From Rippkaea orientalis PCC 8801 (GTDB taxonomy: Bacteria; Cyanobacteriota; Cyanobacteriia; Cyanobacteriales; Microcystaceae), in the NCBI RefSeq assembly GCF_000021805.1, contig NC_011726.1, positions 62,001 through 126,000 on the forward strand: a stretch of 64,000 nt of DNA, written 5' to 3'. Made by a program: the position numbers and the translations under genes. Numbering within the stretch: the first letter of the stretch is position 1; every line of letters begins with the position of its first letter. The notes beneath the pieces are model-generated. The model was not told the origin of the DNA. It ran no database searches and worked only from the letters and a program-made list of their open reading frames with translations. Shown here one piece after another: positions 62,391-64,000 of the stretch.

Positions 62391-62474
62391 CGATCGCCTT
62401 TAAATAAGACAAGAGAAAACACCTTATATTCTGTCACATCATTTACTACAAAAGTAATCAAACTAAAAGTTGAG
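62391..62474. repeat. ~84-bp direct repeat, copy 2
   Basis: Second copy, 130 bp right of the first, immediately in front of the promoter region of the small gene at 62532. The sequence shared with copy 1 is near-identical beyond its first 25 bases. Confidence 0.88.
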
Positions 62475-62498
62475 TCTGTTAAGCATTGAGATTCTTTG

Positions 62499-62522
62499 TA
62501 TAATAAAGCTAGAAGTAAGGAG
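62499..62522 (+). promoter_or_regulatory. -10 box and ribosome-binding site for the small coiled-coil gene
   Basis: TATAAT at 62499-62504 and AAGGAG at 62517-62522, the latter 9 nt before ATG 62532. The close spacing allows only a very short leader. It decides the start at 62532 over upstream starts. Confidence 0.6.
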
Positions 62523-62531
62523 ACCAAATTT

Positions 62532-62738
62532 ATGACAGAACGAGAGCAGTTACTTGAAATTAAGGAACTCATTACTGAATCTAATCAGAGATTAGAGCAT
62601 TTAGAACAAGAAATGCAACGAACCAATGATCGCGGAGAAATCTATCAAAAATCCTCTCAACAAGTCGTTAATTTAGCTTTTAGCTTGATTTTGGCAGCAA
62701 CCGCAGCTATTGTCATCCCTGCAATTTTTGGCAGATAG
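62532..62738 (+). CDS. Small coiled-coil protein with one membrane helix (68 aa)
   Basis: 68 aa from ATG 62532 with a strong AAGGAG ribosome-binding sequence. Residues 1-45 are charged, heptad-like (EREQLLEIKELITESNQRLE) and the C-terminal 22 residues form one hydrophobic helix (LAFSLILAATAAIVIPAIFG). Typical of small membrane-tethered coiled coils; no family name known to me. It lies right after a duplicated ~84-bp sequence. Confidence 0.7.
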   Translation: MTEREQLLEIKELITESNQRLEHLEQEMQRTNDRGEIYQKSSQQVVNLAFSLILAATAAIVIPAIFGR

Positions 62739-62793
62739 TTGTTATTTATAGGGACTAGATTCTGTCATAGCGATCAAAAATAGAATTAAGCAT

Positions 62794-63024
62794 CTACGGA
62801 CTTCTGACTTCAGTTTGACCCATTTGTACACTAACACTATCTAAACGATTATCCCCTGCACGATAGGATAAAATTTCTACACCAATGGGTTCATCCGTTG
62901 TTGCATCTTTAATTAAAATCACACCATTATCTAATTCTGTACAAATTTGATTTTTTCGAGGTGTTTGCCAAAAAACTGTTAAAAGTTTCGTTTCTGGTTC
63001 ATAATAAACTTTTATTTGTGCCAT
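62794..63024 (-). CDS. DUF2283 family protein
   Basis: 76 aa. 'KVYYEPETKLLTVFWQ', 'CTELDNGVILIKDATTDEPIGVEILSYR' is the DUF2283 pattern, a small beta protein found in prokaryotes and often near toxin-antitoxin or mobile regions; function unknown. Its 3' end runs into ACTTCTG/ACTTCAG heptamers, so the last residues (TEVRSP) may be repeat-derived. Confidence 0.82.
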   Translation of the reverse strand: MAQIKVYYEPETKLLTVFWQTPRKNQICTELDNGVILIKDATTDEPIGVEILSYRAGDNRLDSVSVQMGQTEVRSP

Positions 63025-63056
63025 TTATCCTTTGGGGGTAGCCATAAAACTCAACT

Positions 63057-63133
63057 GCGATCGCACTCTAACTATTCCTATCCTCAAACCTTGTATTGGT
63101 TTTTAAAAACTAGCTTAAGTTTTTAAAAACTTT
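63057..63133. repeat. HIP1-led A/T palindrome block, copy 2
   Basis: GCGATCGC, CTCAAACCTTGTATTGG, TTTTTAAAAACTAG, AGTTTTTAAAAACTT and ACTG in the same order as in the block at 62163-62258. Confidence 0.7.
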
Positions 63134-63213
63134 TTGACTGTTTTAGAAATCAAAACAGAGTCAGTAGCGATCACTACTCACCTGTCTAACTGCACCATCA
63201 ACCATTTGAGAAA

Positions 63214-64000
63214 TTAAACTTTGGTAGCTCGATTGGCACTTTGTTCGACTTCGCGCACTTTTTTGCCTCTCCAAAGTAAGCGAATAGGAGTCCCTGGAAA
63301 CCCTAATTGTTTGCGGAATTGACTTTCAATATAACGGCGATAATTTTCATTAAATCGCTTGGGATCATTGACAAATAAAGCAATAGTAGGAGGTTGAGTT
63401 GATACTTGGGTTCCGTAATAAATTTTACCCTGTTTTCCCTGTCTGGTTGTTGGGGGAGAATGCCAAGTGACTGCTTCTTGTAGGACTTCATTAATAACGG
63501 CTGTGGTGACACGACGACGATGTTCTTCAGTCGAACTGTTAACCAATTCGAGAATTTTATTAACCCGTTGACCCGTCATGGCACTCACAAAAATAATCGG
63601 AGCCCATTCCATAAAATAAAGACGGGAAAAAATGTTAGTTTTGTACTCATAAATCGTATAGGAATCTTTATCAACAGCATCCCATTTATTGATCACCAAA
63701 ACAACCGATCGCCCTTCTTCAATAATTCTATCTGCTAATTTAAGATCTTGATCCGTAACCCCATCGATAGCATCAATAACAAATAAGACGACATCGCAAC
63801 GACGAATCGCTTTAAAAGCGCGGTTAATACTAAAAAATTCTGCTCCATATTCAACATTTTTCTTACGACGAATCCCTGCGGTATCGATTAACCGATAGGT
63901 TTGTTCATTATGTTGAATAACCGTATCGATTGCATCCCTAGTGGTTCCCGAAATTGGACTAACAATGGCTCGATTTTCTCCTAATAACGCATTCAATAAA
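63214..64000 (-). CDS. der: GTPase Der (EngA), C-terminal part; N-terminus outside window
   Basis: 262 codons remain. Seen: the second GTPase domain from within its P-loop region ('[27 protein letters not shown]', [17 protein letters not shown]) and the KH-like C-terminal domain. The TTG at 63996 that could look like a start is an internal Leu codon (LLNALLG continues to the window edge), so the gene extends beyond 64000. Der is needed for 50S ribosome assembly; intact proteins have about 455 residues. Confidence 0.94.
   Translation of the reverse strand, partial: LLNALLGENRAIVSPISGTTRDAIDTVIQHNEQTYRLIDTAGIRRKKNVEYGAEFFSINRAFKAIRRCDVVLFVIDAIDGVTDQDLKLADRIIEEGRSVVLVINKWDAVDKDSYTIYEYKTNIFSRLYFMEWAPIIFVSAMTGQRVNKILELVNSSTEEHRRRVTTAVINEVLQEAVTWHSPPTTRQGKQGKIYYGTQVSTQPPTIALFVNDPKRFNENYRRYIESQFRKQLGFPGTPIRLLWRGKKVREVEQSANRATKV

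Larger units (their letters stand above)
61859..62531. other. 673 bp without a confident gene, repeat-rich
   Basis: Contains a short heptamer stretch (AGTTAGA, AGTCAGG, AGTCGTA near 61890), a ~90-bp block duplicated at 63057-63133, palindromes TAGTTTTTAAAAACTA, and two direct copies of an ~84-bp sequence (62261-62343, 62391-62474), before the small gene at 62532. A minus-strand frame crosses the second copy, but lacks a convincing start. Confidence 0.6.

Noticed and set aside
62327-62572. 81-codon frame on the minus strand over the ~84-bp repeat and the start of the small gene
   Set aside because: No ribosome-binding site, overlaps the better-supported 62532 gene; the protein-like part is repeat-derived.
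1-64000. tRNA, rRNA, tmRNA genes
   Set aside because: No T-loop GGTTCRANTCC-type sequence with a matching acceptor stem was found in intergenic DNA, and no rRNA-like stretch; a covariance search would be the decisive check.
1-64000. Complete insertion sequences
   Set aside because: No transposase-sized frame with DDE or HUH motifs is present; only short repeats and possible remnants.

Overview
The window looks like part of the chromosome of a unicellular, chroococcalean cyanobacterium of the Cyanothece/Rippkaea/Crocosphaera kind. The supporting signs are AT-rich DNA with dozens of HIP1 octamers (GCGATCGC), Ycf39, the diaphorase-type bidirectional hydrogenase hoxEFUYH, an HO2-type heme oxygenase beside hemN, HemJ, DUF4330/DUF4336 proteins, three Uma2-family proteins and heptanucleotide tandem repeats. 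The genus is an inference; no rRNA or tRNA gene was recognised. Both window ends cut a gene: a CbiO-like ABC ATPase at the left and Der/EngA at the right.

Layout. 1-4.5 kb: CbiO-like ATPase, an ABC-2 permease coupled by TAATG to a secreted beta-rich protein, YgfZ, and an internally deleted nuclease-like gene. 4.7-9.2 kb: ycf39-nadK, then bioF and pepP on the other strand. 9.5-12.5 kb: three tandem AIM24 paralogues plus a membrane M48 protease, converging on a PgpH-type 7TM-HD phosphodiesterase. 15-19 kb: DUF4336, SH3b, Uma2 and a WecA-like sugar-phosphate transferase. 18.9-26.6 kb: a surface-glycan-like region (HTTM-DCC fusion plus SGNH-like protein; GT-C proteins, cupin, DegT aminotransferase). 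26.6-30.8 kb: a same-strand run EVE - Nnr - putative restriction endonuclease - C5 cytosine methyltransferase with a MerR-like HTH. 31-38 kb: iron-containing dehydrogenase, Uma2, UspA, DUF4330, hisB, a zinc-ribbon PP2C phosphatase and an RmlD-like reductase.

38-47 kb is a low-oxygen neighbourhood: hoxEFUYH (minus strand) and, divergent from it beyond a Uma2 gene, ho2-hemN. A triad of GTCTCTA motifs lies upstream of hoxE. 47-50 kb: an electrophile/quinone-stress-like module, with an HxlR regulator divergent from cupin, old-yellow-enzyme and monooxygenase-like genes. 50-58.8 kb: hemJ, nitroreductase, membrane proteins, a J-domain/pentapeptide fusion, an NHL propeller, and a compact set of two RelE-like proteins plus a PhyH dioxygenase. 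58.9-64 kb: bifunctional PutA, a repeat-rich region with a small coiled-coil membrane protein and a DUF2283 protein, and partial der.

Between genes the DNA is repeat-rich. There is a recurring composite element (a heptamer array, a GTTAAT linker and a C-rich/G-rich array), short palindromes ending in CCCTAC, and a duplicated block around 62-63 kb. About 7.8 kb (21.2-29.0 kb) has no HIP1 site that I could find, and it coincides with the glycan and restriction-modification genes, which suggests acquired DNA.
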